Shown here: in pieces, positions 21,138 to 32,519 of the stretch
Position numbering within the stretch: position 1 is the first letter of the stretch
Layout: each line of letters opens with the position of its first letter
Source of the DNA: Mantis religiosa
Lineage: Eukaryota > Arthropoda > Insecta > Mantodea > Mantidae
Length of the DNA: 64,000 nt
Direction: 5' to 3'
NCBI GenBank assembly: GCA_030765055.1
Contig: CM060953.1
Span: 14,662,653-14,726,652 of the forward strand
Notes under the pieces: generated by a model
What the model saw: only the letters and a program-made list of their open reading frames with translations
Told to the model about the DNA's origin: nothing
Databases searched by the model: none
Made by a program: the position numbers and the translations under genes

Positions 21138-21396
21138 TCTTTTTTTTTGTTTGTTTTGTTTTGTAAATTACGTCCTCCAACATTTAGTCATATCGGACAA
21201 TGAATGAAATGGGTGAAATGATGCTCAATGCGTCCGGGGTCCATGAAGCTTAGAGTTACCCGACATTCATCTTTCAGGATAAGGGACAACCCCGGAAAAA
21301 ACCTTATCCAGGTAACTTACCCTGACCGAGATTCAAACTTGGGACCTCTTGAATGTGAGGCAGACATGCTACCATCTATGCTACCGAGGTGGGCAT
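21138..21396 (-). mobile_element. SINE-1 inserted in PLE-E, about 11-bp TSD
   Basis: The minus-strand SINE-1 starts with its T-rich tail (CTTTTTTTTTGTTTG) and ends GGTAGCATA...GAGGTGGGC in plus reading. ATCATCCTGAT is duplicated on both sides and is itself part of the hammerhead 5' core region of PLE-E. The insertion is therefore younger than the foldback. Confidence 0.85.
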
Positions 21397-21399
21397 CAT

Positions 21400-21444
21400 C
21401 ATCCTGATGATGGGAGCAATGCACACTCCTGAAACGTCAATGGC
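21400..21444 (+). ncRNA. hammerhead ribozyme candidate, PLE-E right arm
   Basis: CUGAUGA at 21404-21410, stem II GGAG/CUCC, GAAAC at 21431-21435, GUC, then AAUGGC. Stem I has a C-A mismatch next to the cleavage site, so it is weaker than its partner in the left arm. Confidence 0.65.
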
Positions 21445-21536
21445 TCTACATCACTTTACCTGGCTCGAAGCCCAAGAACGTCTAGAACATACACGTCGCC
21501 AGGAAAGCTTCAGATCATATTTCAGTATAGAACACA

Positions 21537-22160
21537 AATGAAAACAGACCAATCACAAAAAATATAACAGAAAAAGGTGGTGAAGAAATTTGCTACAGGT
21601 AAATTAATTCAATTCAATTAATTCATAGCTTCTCAGCAAAGTAAATCAACAGCCGATGTAGTTAACCTGTCTAATCAAACTTAAACAATTCTAGTGTTGA
21701 ACATTCTTATTAAAGACTTAAAAACATGTGTGGGTTGCTCCAAGCAAGTAGAAGTTGGTTTACTGTTCATTCTTGATCTGGTCTACTATTTTAGAGCATT
21801 TATTTTTCCCTTAGCAACATCATTATTGAACCACCCTTGTAAAAAGTCATATTTCTAACATTTTTATGTCTTTAAAATCTAGCCTCTGATATACGAGTAC
21901 TTCACAGACTCTTTTGTTAGTGCACCACTAACCAACTGAATTGTTAATTGTCAATAGATTTGTGCATTACAAGTATCTGACAGATTTACATAATAGTTTA
22001 CTTAAACTTACAACTACTATATACAAACAAATTAGCATATTTATTGCATTTACCTATTGAACATGAACTAAATAATAATTTTACTAATGATGATGATGAT
22101 GATGATTGTAAAGTACTAGTTACAGTTGATTTATACTGCACAAAGATATGCACTTAGTAT
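21537..22160. other. no gene; short GAT repeat
   Basis: Intronic sequence with an (ATG)n run of about six units near 22089. No other feature. Confidence 0.6.
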
Positions 22161-22166
22161 ACATAC

Positions 22167-22427
22167 CATCACAGGACAGTTTCCACAATCCATATAGCAT
22201 TGATTAGGACATCGATGACCACATGGAAGTATATTTTCACACTTTCTTTTACAAAGAAAGCTGTTTACATCATCTGAACAATGCATGCGTCCTTTATGCT
22301 CACAGTTAGGGAGATCTTTCTCCAACCAAATGAGACAAAGCCCACATTCTTCATGACACAACTTAGTACAAGGATGGTCTTCTTTACAGCCTACATTCTT
22401 CTTTGTGCACGGCTTACGACACTTGTA
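22167..22427 (-). CDS. ZNFX1: ZNFX1 exon 8: NFX1-type zinc fingers
   Basis: 261 bp, phase 0 to 0, with acceptor TTAATTTCAG and donor GTATGT. It encodes YKCRKPCTKKNVGCKEDHPC, then TKLCHEECGLC, LPNCEHKGRMHC, and LPCGHRCPNQC before YMDCGNCPVM. The repeated C-x-H-x3-C units continue the array of exon 7. Confidence 0.95.
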
Positions 22428-22689
22428 CTGAAATTAAGAACAGAACATATCAATCCTGCTGTATAATCTGCTTGATGCTAATTTACACTCATTTCATGTT
22501 CATTTAGAAAGAAATTTGTGAGTTAGTCTTCCCAATATTGGTTGTAAACATCCATAGGTCAAAATCTGATTTAAACAGTTTGTATGTATTTATTTACTTA
22601 TTTGTGGGTAGTTGTATATAGGTGGACAAGGCCTAACCAATCAGGTATCATCATGATTTGCTTCCTTTATACCTTTTATTTACTATTCT

Positions 22690-24540
22690 TTTTGCCTCAG
22701 CTAGGATACAAGGGTCATGCCAAAAGGTTTTACCTATTCCCAGAAAACACAACTAAATTTCAAAACTCTTTCATATTTTCTCACAAATCAAGCAGAATCC
22801 AATACCCAAGCAGTAAATCAAGTAGCTAATGTAATAACATCACCTAGTCAAACAAAATCAATGGGTCTATTTGAAATATCAGGACAAAATATTTTAGAAG
22901 AAATTGATAAGCTTAAGCCTAAAAAAATCAATGGGTTTGGACGAGTTCTCTAACAAAATTGTAAAATATATTAAAACGTGAGATTTCTAAAGTAATGTGA
23001 CATATTACAAATGCTTCATTAATTCAAGGCATTTTTCTAGATAGGCTAAAAGAAGTAATTGTAAGACCACTATATAAACAAAAGGGAAGCAAAACAAATG
23101 TAGTAAATTATAGGCATGTAACTTTATGCTCCACGTTTTCAAAAATCATAGAGGGTGTGTTCCTAAAACAATTACAAATGTACTTTAAAAACTTAACATA
23201 ATATCAGAATAGCAATTTGGATTCCAAGAAAAGAAATCAACAATAAATGCAATAAATAAAGTAAATAGTATTATAATCAATGCATTAAATAACCATGAAC
23301 GAGTAATAGCTATATTTTTAGATTTATCAAAAGCATTTGATTGTGTGGATATAGATATACTTACAAATAAATTAGAAAATCATGGGGTTTGAGGATTAGC
23401 TCAAAAGTGGATAGTATCATATTTGAAAAACAGAACACAGTCTGTGGAAATAAACCATAGAAATGGCTTGGGTATGATAAAGAAAGTTAGATCACATTTT
23501 CAAACAGTTAAACAAGGAGTATCACAGGGTTCTAAACTAAGACCATTTTTATTTTCAGCCTATATGATTATTTTTGAAATAATATTAAGAAATGGAGGTT
23601 TGGGAATTGGATATGCAGATGTCATGACAATAATAATTAGAGGCAAGTCAGCAATGGAGATGGAAAAGAAAGCAATGAAATTATTTAAAATAATAAAACA
23701 GCACTATTTAAACCTAAATCTGATTCTAAACGCACACAAAACAGCATGGATAAATTTTGAATTAGGACATTATAGTAAAAATGATATAAACATTACATTA
23801 AATGGTGAAACAATACCAGAAGTTCAGCACACTAAAATTTTAGGCATAATAATGGACAAACAATTAAATTAGAAGCCATATATATCTCATATAACTAAAA
23901 AGTTAAATAAAGGTATATTTATAATGAGGCAAGTAGGAAAAATATGGATTATGAAACTTTAAAACAAGTATACTATGCATTTATATACTCACACTTAAAA
24001 TATGGGATAACTTTATGGGGAAACATCACAGCAACAGGAGTCAAAAAAGTATTCAAACTACAAAAAAAAAAAAAAGTAATTCGAATAATGGCAAAAATAA
24101 ATAGCAGACAGACATGCAAATTAAAGTTTAAAGAGTTTGGTATTTTAACTGTTCCATGCATATATATGAAAACAATAAAAATTATTTTACAAGGAAAAGA
24201 AGAACCAAAAAATCATGGTATACATAATTATACTCTAAGAAATAATTAGGACTATTTTAGATCAGTGTACAGGGGAACACTAAACAACCGCTGCAGTAAA
24301 AGCATGGGTAAAGAACTATATAATAAGTTACCAGAAGAAATTAAAATAATAAAATGGAATATAAACTGAATTCAAGAAAAAAATTCTTAATAAATGCATT
24401 CTATAGTTTGAAAGAATTCAAGCATAGGGATATGTAAAAAGTTAAAACTATGTATGTATATATGTATATAAAATTGGAAATTTTGTACAATTGAGTTGAC
24501 ATGTCCTTAAAATTATTGTATTCAAAGGATAAATAAAAGT
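22690..24540 (+). mobile_element. CR1/Jockey-like LINE, decayed reverse transcriptase
   Basis: Frames joined across several shifts show the palm motifs: VIAIFLDLSKAFDCVD (motif A), QGVSQGSKLRPFLFSAYM (motif B) and GYADVMTII (motif C, second Asp lost). KILGIIMDKQLN and YAFIYSHLKYGITLWGN follow (thumb). The 3' UTR has GACATGTCCTTAAAATTATT and AAAGGATAAATAAA, matching the LINE family at 34940-34995. The endonuclease is missing. Dead. Confidence 0.8.
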
Positions 24541-24870
24541 ATGTTATCTTATTTCAACGTAGTCCCCTGTGACACACATTTACTATTTTGCACAAACCAC
24601 TTTGCAAACATTTCTTGTCATACTTTTTCTTTGACAGTGTTTACAGCCTCCAAATATGCACTAATGGCTACATCATCTGATGTAAATTGGCATCCCTACA
24701 GTCGTTCCTTCATCTTGGGAAACACAAAAATGTCACAGGGGACCAGATCTGGTGAGTAAGGTAGATCGGGTAGCACCCTGATGCCCTCTTCATTGAGGAA
24801 ATCCATCGTTATGGCAGCACAAAGAACAGGGTGAGTGTGAAAGGAATGTTGGCACTAATGCAGCTTGTCT
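24541..24870 (-). pseudogene. mariner C-terminal remnant
   Basis: The minus strand reads LPDLPYSPDLVPCDIFVFPK, then CQFTSDDVAISAYLEAVNTV, with two stops. This is the third-aspartate box and downstream helices of a mariner-type transposase. No terminal repeats recognised. Confidence 0.6.
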
Positions 24871-25681
24871 GCTACCGACATTGGCTCATGCACATTAAAT
24901 ACATACTCATTTTATTTCACGTGAAATGATGCATTTTATAGGATTATAGAGTATTTAAACCAGTTTTATACATACATATGTTTTAAGGATATTTGTGACT
25001 TCTTATAGGATGCAGCATCACAACTTAGTTCGTAAGCCAGAAAAAGTTTTTGCAGGACATAATGGTAAGAAGAGCTAACCATTCTTTCTCAAGTTGTATC
25101 TAATGATACTAAAGATGATAGGTGATGAAGTAGGCCTAAATAATGGACATGTTCTCAGTATGCAGGACACAATTAAAGCTTTGGAAAATACATAATTTCT
25201 ATCATCGCAAAATCTCAACGAGACAGAATTTACTGACTCTTCAATATAATGACTAGAATATGGCCATAAAGAAATCAAAGAACCAAAGTGAGGTTGACAG
25301 TATAATACAATAAAACAATTTCAGTTTTAAAAGGTAATTCATTTTTTATAATTTCTGATTTATAGATTATTTTAGTTGTCTCCCTTTGAAAACATAGAAC
25401 TGAAATTTTAATTTTGCTCCAGCAATTGCAACTTGTTTCTCTGCTCTCCTGTAAAATGTTTACCAGCTTTATCCTCAGATGGTCTGCATACGTAAACATA
25501 ACAGCCTAATTACACAGAAAATGAAGCTAGTTACAGTGGAGTAATAAATATTTTTATTTGTATAATAGCAGCCTAAGTTTGCTTTATTTAATGCTGCCAC
25601 GATTACTTTGCTGTTTGAAAGAAATTAACTTCTGAGCGATCCTAATAGAAAACCATTTAGACTAATAATTCTGATACTTAC
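24871..25681. other. no gene seen
   Basis: Intronic AT-rich sequence. The short minus frames here are unremarkable. Confidence 0.6.
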
Positions 25682-25994
25682 ATCCAGGTGATCAGGATCG
25701 TCTTCTATGTGGCACGGTATTTCACAGCTGTGTCCACAGGGCAAGCGGTTTTCACAAGGATGTGGGCATCTGAAGTTTTTAACATCCATATAACAAGGTT
25801 TGCTTGCTTTATGTTCACATGGTAGGACTGTGTCTACTTTTACAGGACATTTATATGTCTCTGGGTTTTGCGAGCATGGAATCTTCAGAGTGTGATTACA
25901 TGGTAGAGTAACAGTAATCAGCACTTCGCATGATCCACAATCCTGCCAGCATACTTTCTGGCATCTATGATTTTTATCACAGTCAGATGGAACC
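25682..25994 (-). CDS. ZNFX1: ZNFX1 exon 7: NFX1-type zinc fingers
   Basis: 313 bp, phase 2 to 0, with acceptor CTCAATTCAG and donor GTAAGT. It encodes three or four Cys/His modules, among them CDKNHRCQKVCWQDCGSC, LPCNHTLKIPC, LPCEHKASKPC and LPCGHSCEIPCH. Spacing is of the LPCGH-x3-C type. The usual reading is that these fingers bind nucleic acid or protein partners; the precise ligand is not visible here. Confidence 0.95.
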
Positions 25995-26187
25995 CTGAAT
26001 TGAGATTAAAATAAATGTTATTCAGTACCTTTAATAAACGTATCAACTTTCTTAAATTGAAAGCTGTAAAACTTCCCCTTTTGCAGCTAAACATATATTT
26101 TAGTTGACATTAAATTTAAGAGTGCAGTAAATCACAAAAAAATTACAAATAAAACCTATGGAAATTTGTTTTATAAGAATAGTTGGA

Positions 26188-26381
26188 AATCTTAATCCTA
26201 AATCCTATCATGGAAGTGTTGAAAACAGTGTTGTTGTATAAATTAAGTTAATTGGGAGTCGATTAATAACACAAAACAACACTCACTTTTAAATTTTCCC
26301 GGAACCGGTTCCGGGAAAATTTAAAAGTGAGTGTTGTTTTGTGTTATTAATCGACTCCCAATTAACTTAATCTTAATCCTA
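26188..26381. mobile_element. PLE-B minimal palindrome with 13-bp TSD
   Basis: AATCTTAATCCTA at 26188-26200 and 26369-26381 flanks 168 bp. Positions 26242-26371 form a perfect loopless palindrome (two 65-bp arms) centred on GGAACC|GGTTCC. A single short leader (GGAAGTGTTGAAAACAGTG) precedes it on the left. The hammerhead section has been lost at the centre. Confidence 0.9.
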
Positions 26382-26710
26382 CTTATTTTTCACACCTAAT
26401 TCTTCTTGGTACCACAGCAAACACGTCTAACAAGGGAACTGCCACTCTACTTACACCACTATGCAGCTGAAAATTTGATGGTATAATGCCAGCTGCATAT
26501 AAACCATGTGTACCAAAAATCTGCTGCACAGTAGAACTGGAATGCCCAAAACTGAAGCCTGAAAAGTACCACATGCAACCACTTGCAAGTGGCTACTGGA
26601 TATCCCTCGTCAGCTCTGTGCCACGTGTGGGGGACGGCACTCCTTATGTATGCCATGTGTAGACCGCTGTCTTTCAGAGGTAAGCAACCCCTCCTGTACA
26701 ATGCTGATTT

Positions 26711-26815
26711 ATTATCTCAGAAACTATTTGTAGTTGGCTTATTGATATCAACTACAAATAGTTTCTGAGATTAATTTTGACATCACTGTTACTAAATTCC
26801 TCCAAACACATATAA
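26711..26815. mobile_element. PLE-D minimal foldback
   Basis: TCTCAGAAACTATTTGTAGT and its complement form arms around a 12-base loop. The PLE-D end (GACATCACTGTTACTAAATTC then CTCCAAACACA) follows. The same end is found at 7905, 30880 and 44700. No TSD recognised. Confidence 0.75.
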
Positions 26816-27300
26816 CTGTTTTATTATACCTATATGTTCCTATGTATTCTGGAGTCATTTTCAGGTACTTCCCACTATACTCTGCACGCAGGACCCAGAT
26901 AAAGCAGAGATGATGACATCAAACTCTCAAGCACGTACAGGTGTGAACACAGTGATAGTTCCTTTGTAAGTAAAGAACACCAATTTCAAGGCACACACAA
27001 AAACCTTTCATTTCAACTCTCTGTTTTACATCTGGTTCATAATACCAAGAATTTAATGAAAATGACAAAATTTAAATAAATGTACTGCAAGTGAGTGTTC
27101 ACAATTGACTGGAAGCTTTCTGCACCTCAGGAAGGGGAAAGATCATTTGGCAAATTTTAACTTTCTCATTCTCATTTGAGAGAATGGATGGTTAATTCAT
27201 AGAGTGCATATTATACTCTTTACTGTTGAAAATATTCAAGGCAGTCACGGCATGAAACAGCTGCTAAAGCTCTCTCTACTTGTAAACTGGAATACATGTA
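26816..27300. other. no gene seen
   Basis: Intronic AT-rich sequence without recognisable features. Confidence 0.6.
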
Positions 27301-28119
27301 CACATTAACCTCAGATCCCAATCCTCACAGATTCATTGAGAGTTATATCAAGTGAATCATCGGTAGCATGTGTTGTCTGTGAGATGAACTTCCAAAGAGA
27401 GTTTTCAGATGGAAATTTGAAATTTAAAGTATACTGTTTGTTTTTTATAATTAGCAACTTTTCCCAAACATCGAGTTCGGCTGCATTACTGGCTGGCTTT
27501 AATCGTTTTATATTTGGTACAATTTCATGATAGGTAGACCAGAAATGGTGGGCTATTGCTGATTTTTCTATTTGTTTGTATTTCACACATCTCATATGTT
27601 CCTGTAATCTAATTTGTAAACTTCTTTTGGTTTTTGCTATGTAGAATTTATTGCAGTCTGAGCAGTTGATTTTGTATATACCTGATTTCTTGTTTTCAGG
27701 TACTGGGTCTTTCAGGTTGTTGCATAATAAGTTTTTCAAACTGAATTTATTTATTGGGGCTAGGGTGATGTTGTACTTCTTGAATATCTTGTTGAATTTA
27801 TGATGCACTCTGGGCTGATATGTGAATTTCCTGAACTGTGTCTCGGTTTTTGATTATGTTAATTTTGTGGTATCCAATATGTGTTTCTGTTTCTTGAATT
27901 TCCAAATTTTCTTTTCTATTAATTGTTTACTATATCCATTAATTGCAGCTATGTTAATTATGTGGTTATATTCTTTGTTGTATTCATTCTGTTTCAATGG
28001 GATGTTGACTAGTCTATATGCTAAGCTGTTCAAAACTGCATGTTTGTGGGGTGTAGGGTTGTAGCTATCGTTCTTGATGTAATTATCTGTTTGTGTTGGC
28101 TAATTATCTGTTTTGCTTC
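27300..28119 (-). mobile_element. PLE-J: RT C-terminus and GIY-YIG
   Basis: From 28100 the minus strand reads TQTDNYIKNDSYNPTPHKHA and LVNIPLKQNEYNKEYNHIIN (RT tail, with shifts). The 165-residue frame 27808-27311 follows, with KYNITLAPINKFSLKNLLCN, SGIYKINCSDCNKFYIAKTK (GIY-YIG; the usual G of YIGKTK is A) and KSAIAHHFWSTYHE. 5' truncated where PLE-A is inserted beside it. Confidence 0.85.
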
Positions 28120-30026
28120 AAATAATAACAACAATTATTAAATTTTAGATGAGTCGTATTTTTTACACATCTGCTTCACTTTCGTACCTATTTTGAGGAC
28201 ATGTTTCGCAAATCATCGTTTGCATCTACGGCTCTTATGCGACTGAAGCTTGATCCAGCGGTGTGGGTAATTCTAATAGATTCTAATCCACTCAACCGAT
28301 GCATAAAAAATGTACAAAAAACCATCATTAATAGTAAAATTTTAACAACTACAGAACAAAAAACTATCAAACCGGACAACCCTACCCTTGCAAGACTGTA
28401 TGGTTTGCCTAAAATACACAAACCCAACATACCCATGAGACCCATTGTAAATAATATAAACACTCCTACTTACCTTCTGGCAAAATGGCTATCCAAAAAA
28501 TTTCAGTCCTTTCCACAATTCCATACTCTGAGTATAAAAAACTCTTTAGACCTGGTAGAAAAAATTCAAAATCTTAAACTAAAACCTCATGACACTTTAG
28601 TATCCTTTGATGTCCGCTCCCCCTTCCCTAGCATTCCATTAGACAAACTTTTGATTCAACTGAAAAAATGGCTAAATTCTATAAACCTAGATGCCAATGC
28701 AATAGAAGAATATTTGGCAATGACTGAATTATGTATACATCAAAATTATTTTGTCTTCGATGGAAAATATTATAAACAAATTTCAGGACTAGCTATGGGA
28801 AGCCCGCTATCACCATTTTTGGCCAATCTATACATGAGCTTTCTCGAAACACATATAACTAAAGCCTTCCCTCATATGTTTAAAACATGGTACAGATACG
28901 TAGACGACATCTTTGCAATAGTGCCCTACAAACAAATAGATGATGCTTTGAAACTACTCAACCTGCAAGAACCCAGCATACAATTCACAGTGGAAACTGA
29001 AGAGGACTGTACTCTACCTTTTTTAGACCTTAAAATCAAAAAAAGCAATGAAAAACTAGAATTTGGCATCCATAGAAAAGCAACACACACAGATAATTAC
29101 ATCAAAGCAAATAGTTTCAACCCAATTCCACACAAACATGCAACCATCAACAGTCTCACACACAGATTAGTAAATCTATCTCTCAGCCAGCAAGAATATC
29201 AAAACGAATACCATCAAATCTTAAAAACTGCAATTAAAAATGAATATGGAAAAAACCTTGTAGATAAAAAACTAAAATTATTCAAACTTCAAAAGAGATT
29301 AAAACAGATCACAGCTCTCACACCAATAAAACAAGAAATTAGATTTGCTAAATTTACTTACCACCCCTGGGCCACAAAAAAGTTCCAAAAAATATTCAAG
29401 AAATACAATATAACATTGGCACCAAAAAACAATTACAACATTAAAAACCTACTTCACAGTAATAGTACTGATAAGATAAAACCAGAGGAAAAGTCAGGCA
29501 TTTACAAAATTAAGTGTAAAGACTGTGTAAAAATTTACATAGGGAGGACAAAAAGAAACATAGGCACTAGAAAGAAAGAACACTTCAGGCACTTAAGATA
29601 CAAAAATATTGATAATCCGCAATAGCAGCTCATTTCTGGTCTGAAAATCATGAAATTGAAGATAGCACCGAATTACTAAAATACATACAAAAACATAGTG
29701 AACTCGTCATATGGGAGAGGATATACATAGAAAAACATAAAAACCAACTAATGAACTTTGAAATCCCGCCAGAAGAGAATCCCACATTTAAGTTCATCAC
29801 TAAATCAACAGATGGCAGCAACAACCCCAGAATTACCCACACCACTGGTTCAAGCTTTAGTCGCATAAGAGCCGAAGGTGCAAACGATGATTTGCGAAAC
29901 ATGTCCTCAAAATAGGTACGAAAGTGAAGCAGATGTGTAAAAAATACGACTCATCTAAAATTTAATAATTTTTCGCTTCACTGTGGTGTTCCAATACAGT
30001 TAAATCTCGATATAAAATAATAACAA
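28120..30026 (+). mobile_element. PLE-A, longest copy, inverted terminal repeats, 12-bp TSD
   Basis: AAATAATAACAA at 28120-28131 and 30015-30026 flanks 1,883 bp. The terminal repeats at 28132-28275 and about 29790-30014 are in opposite orientation. Both hold the hammerhead-like GCGAAACATGTCC with mutated 5' cores (CCGTAGA left, CCGAAGG right). Between them is one plus-strand RT plus GIY-YIG coding region. Confidence 0.9.
28201..29902 (+). CDS. PLE-A RT plus GIY-YIG ORF, one frameshift
   Basis: The first frame (28201-29625, 474 aa) starts inside the inverted terminal repeat. RT blocks: LARLYGLPKIHKPNIPMRPI, TLVSFDVRSPFPSIPLDKLL (motif A Asp kept), SGLAMGSPLSPFLANLYMSF and YVDDIFAIV (catalytic YVDD). 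The GIY-YIG start SGIYKIKCKDCVKIYIGRTK lies near residue 420. At about 29613 a base is missing compared with the 9985-10592 copy (GATAATCCGC against GATAAGTCCGC), shifting the rest (SAIAAHFWSENHE ... NFEIPPEENPTFKF) to another frame up to about 29902. The RT N-terminus is short (about 30 residues before LYGLPKIHK), so the copy is also 5' truncated. Confidence 0.85.
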
Positions 30027-30332
30027 TGTTGAAGTACACTATTAGCAAAGGAACAAAGCTTAATTAACTCATGTTCTGTTGACAGAATTGGCAGCAAGAG
30101 AAAAGACATCATTGGTCAACTGGAAACATCATGCATAAAATCAACTTTCCACTTATTTACTGAAGAACTGAGCATTTCCATTTCTTGTTACTGGATTATT
30201 GTAATCCAAAGTCTTGAATGTGTTTTACTTCCTATTGTTTCTGTTCTCGAGCCAGTCTTAATGGCAACTCTGTATGTAAATCTCTAACAAAACAGTTCTA
30301 TCATATTGAAAAATTAGGATCCAGTCACTTAC

Positions 30333-30612
30333 CTATCACAAGGCTCATAACAGCGATATCCCTTATGTTCACGATCCACCACATGACACACCCTTTTACA
30401 CTTGTGTCCACACTGTAAGGCAGCCCCACAGAGCTGTTTGCAGCCTCCTTCTGGTACATTACTAAAATCTTCAGCACAGGTAACCTTGGTAAACTGTTCT
30501 AGATGTACTTGACATCTCAGTGTAAGATATGAATCAAGCGCTTGTTGTTTAATTAATGTTGCTTTGATCTCTCTCCAGATTGAGCTACTTTTTGTTAAGT
30601 TTTCCATATTGC
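30333..30612 (-). CDS. ZNFX1: ZNFX1 exon 6: helicase tail and first NFX1-type finger
   Basis: 280 bp, phase 1 to 2, with acceptor GTGTTCCAG and donor GTAAGTG. It opens with GNMENL and a W-x-x-I linker, as in other ZNFX1 proteins. It then continues to DFSNVPEGGCKQLCGAALQC and GHKCKRVCH, the first NFX1-type C-GH-C-C-H module, and ends CYEPCDR. This is the change from helicase to the zinc-finger array. Confidence 0.95.
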
Positions 30613-30658
30613 CTGGAACACACAGTAGAAATAAGGCACTAGCATTTCATTTTTGGAA

Positions 30659-30896
30659 TGAAAACTAAAATTTCAGAAACTATTTGTAGTTGGTTTATTA
30701 ATACTTGTCACTTATTTATATTTATGAGAGACTAGTTTCAAAGAGGAAAGAGATTGAAAATGGAGGCGAATGTCTTTGAAACTAGTTTCTCATAAATATA
30801 AATAAGTGACGAGTATTAATAAACCAACTACAAATAGTTTCTGAAATTAATTTTGAAGTCACTGTCACTAAATTCCTCCAAATATATATATGAAAA
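30659..30896. mobile_element. PLE-D foldback
   Basis: Arms 30671-30750 and 30765-30845 are complementary (TTTCAGAAACTATTTGTAGT and partner), followed by the PLE-D end TTCCTCCAAATA. A 7-bp TSD ATGAAAA fits (30659-30665, 30890-30896). Hammerhead-like core TTGAAAA ... GAAACTAGTT is degenerate. Confidence 0.75.
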
Positions 30897-31036
30897 TTAC
30901 GAAAATGCATAATAAGGCATAACAAACTCTGAACCTGGGAAAACATTTTAACATGGAAATATAAAGATGATTAATACAGTGAAGACTTGAAGCTTTCGTG
31001 ATGAGCGTTATTAAGGCTTCACGGGTGATCAGCCGT

Positions 31037-31113
31037 GTCAAATTTATAAAAGTTGAGCTTTCGGCCATTGAGCACTCCATGGCCGATACCTTGACTTTTA
31101 TAAATTTGATGCC
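31037..31113. repeat. imperfect inverted repeat
   Basis: TCAAATTTATAAAAGT and its complement form arms of about 32 bp with inner GGCCAT/ATGGCC and a 10-base loop. No coding content. Family unknown. Confidence 0.6.
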
Positions 31114-32480
31114 ATTATTCCCCATTTTCCCCAGAATCTGGAAGTATGAATGAGACTGTGAATGTGTGCAGGATCTAATGATTAAAACCCAATAAATACA
31201 AGTTAACACCTTCGATATGCTCCAAACAAAGACTGGCCACCAATATGACCATTGAAGTTAAAGGCGGGGTACAAATGGAACAAATTAAAAAAAAAAGTTC
31301 ACTATCCCACCACCAGAATGTGTGCGTGTGTGTGTGTGTGTGCGTGCGTGCATGCGTGCGTGTGCGTGTGTATCTAATGCTCTGGAGTTAACTAAGTCAT
31401 TCTCCTTGTAACAGTTGTTTTGGTTTAGGCACCGAGAGTTGAAAAATATTTAAATATGTTTAAATATATGGTTTAAAATTCAGTAGGTCATGAGATGATG
31501 CAACAAGTAAGTGAAGGGATGTGAATGTTTTATGATTGGTAGTTTTAAAAATGAGATTATGTAATGTGTGACGTGGACCAGTAAAAATTAAGTTTGATTG
31601 GTACTGATGGTAACAAGAGTGAAAAATCAATAATTTTGGAAAAACAGCTAGGGAAGAAAGTGTCTTTTGATTGCGTAACATTAAAGAGAATAATCATGTT
31701 TTGGATTGTGGAATGTCGAAGTGAACAGACTAAAATATAAAAAATAATTAGAAATGATTTCCAGAAAATAATATTGACGAAATATCATTCTTAGGCAAAG
31801 TGTTGTATTAAAAAAAAGGGCATAAAATATCCCAATTAAATTACAAGTTTGGATGTTAATAAATTAAACAAAATTTATTATTTCGGAGTTTATTTAACAA
31901 AATGATTATTTCGCTTGCGACCATGCTTGAGAAAAGGGTTTTCATATAACGACTGAAGCAGCACAGGAGATATTTATTTTATATACATCTGAGTGTCAGA
32001 TCGAAATCAAAAATTCAGATCAGGAAGACGTAGCAGCTTGTGGATTCATCATTATCATCCAGCAAGGCAGCAGATATACCACGACCCTCACAGCAACGTG
32101 AGACAACATCTTATGCATATGTAAAGGGAATTCCTGCTACAAAATGGCTTCCCAACCTGGTGTTTCAAAATAGTCTACGAGCCGCATCCCCCCTGCTCCG
32201 TAAACTTCTGCTTTATCCTCCTTGCTTCCCAATATTCAGAAGTTAGATCCTGGTAGTTTTGAAGTGTTGCATGATGTTCAAAGTGTTGATTAACCATTTC
32301 TTCATCTTGACTGCACAGCATACAATTTGAAGAAGTACAGTAAACCCTCATTAACCCAGACCAGTTTTGAAAAACAAAATTATGTTTATAGCATAGTAAA
32401 TGAAGATTTGTTTTACAAAATTACTATTCACAGTACGTACATTACTGGAATTCTCTTGCTAGGGTAAATTCATTGCACTC
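31114..32480. other. no gene; GT microsatellite
   Basis: Holds a (GT)n/(GC) run at about 31319-31372. The remaining sequence has no supported feature, including a 68-residue frame at 32040-32246. Confidence 0.55.
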
Positions 32481-32519
32481 AACCCACCTGCTTGAGTCCA
32501 GGTTGGAACAGAAACTTTA

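Larger units (their letters stand above)
20761..21536. mobile_element. PLE-E foldback with two hammerhead cores and 14-bp TSD
   Basis: CAGTATAGAACACA at 20761-20774 and 21523-21536 flanks the element. The arms (about 20775-20945 and 21055-21522) are inverted copies. Hammerhead on minus at 20820-20865 (CUGAUGA, stem II, GAAAC-GUC, stem I GUCAUC/GAUGGC) and on plus at 21400-21444 (CUGAUGA, stem II GGAG/CUCC, GAAAC-GUC). A SINE-1 interrupts the right arm. Confidence 0.85.
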
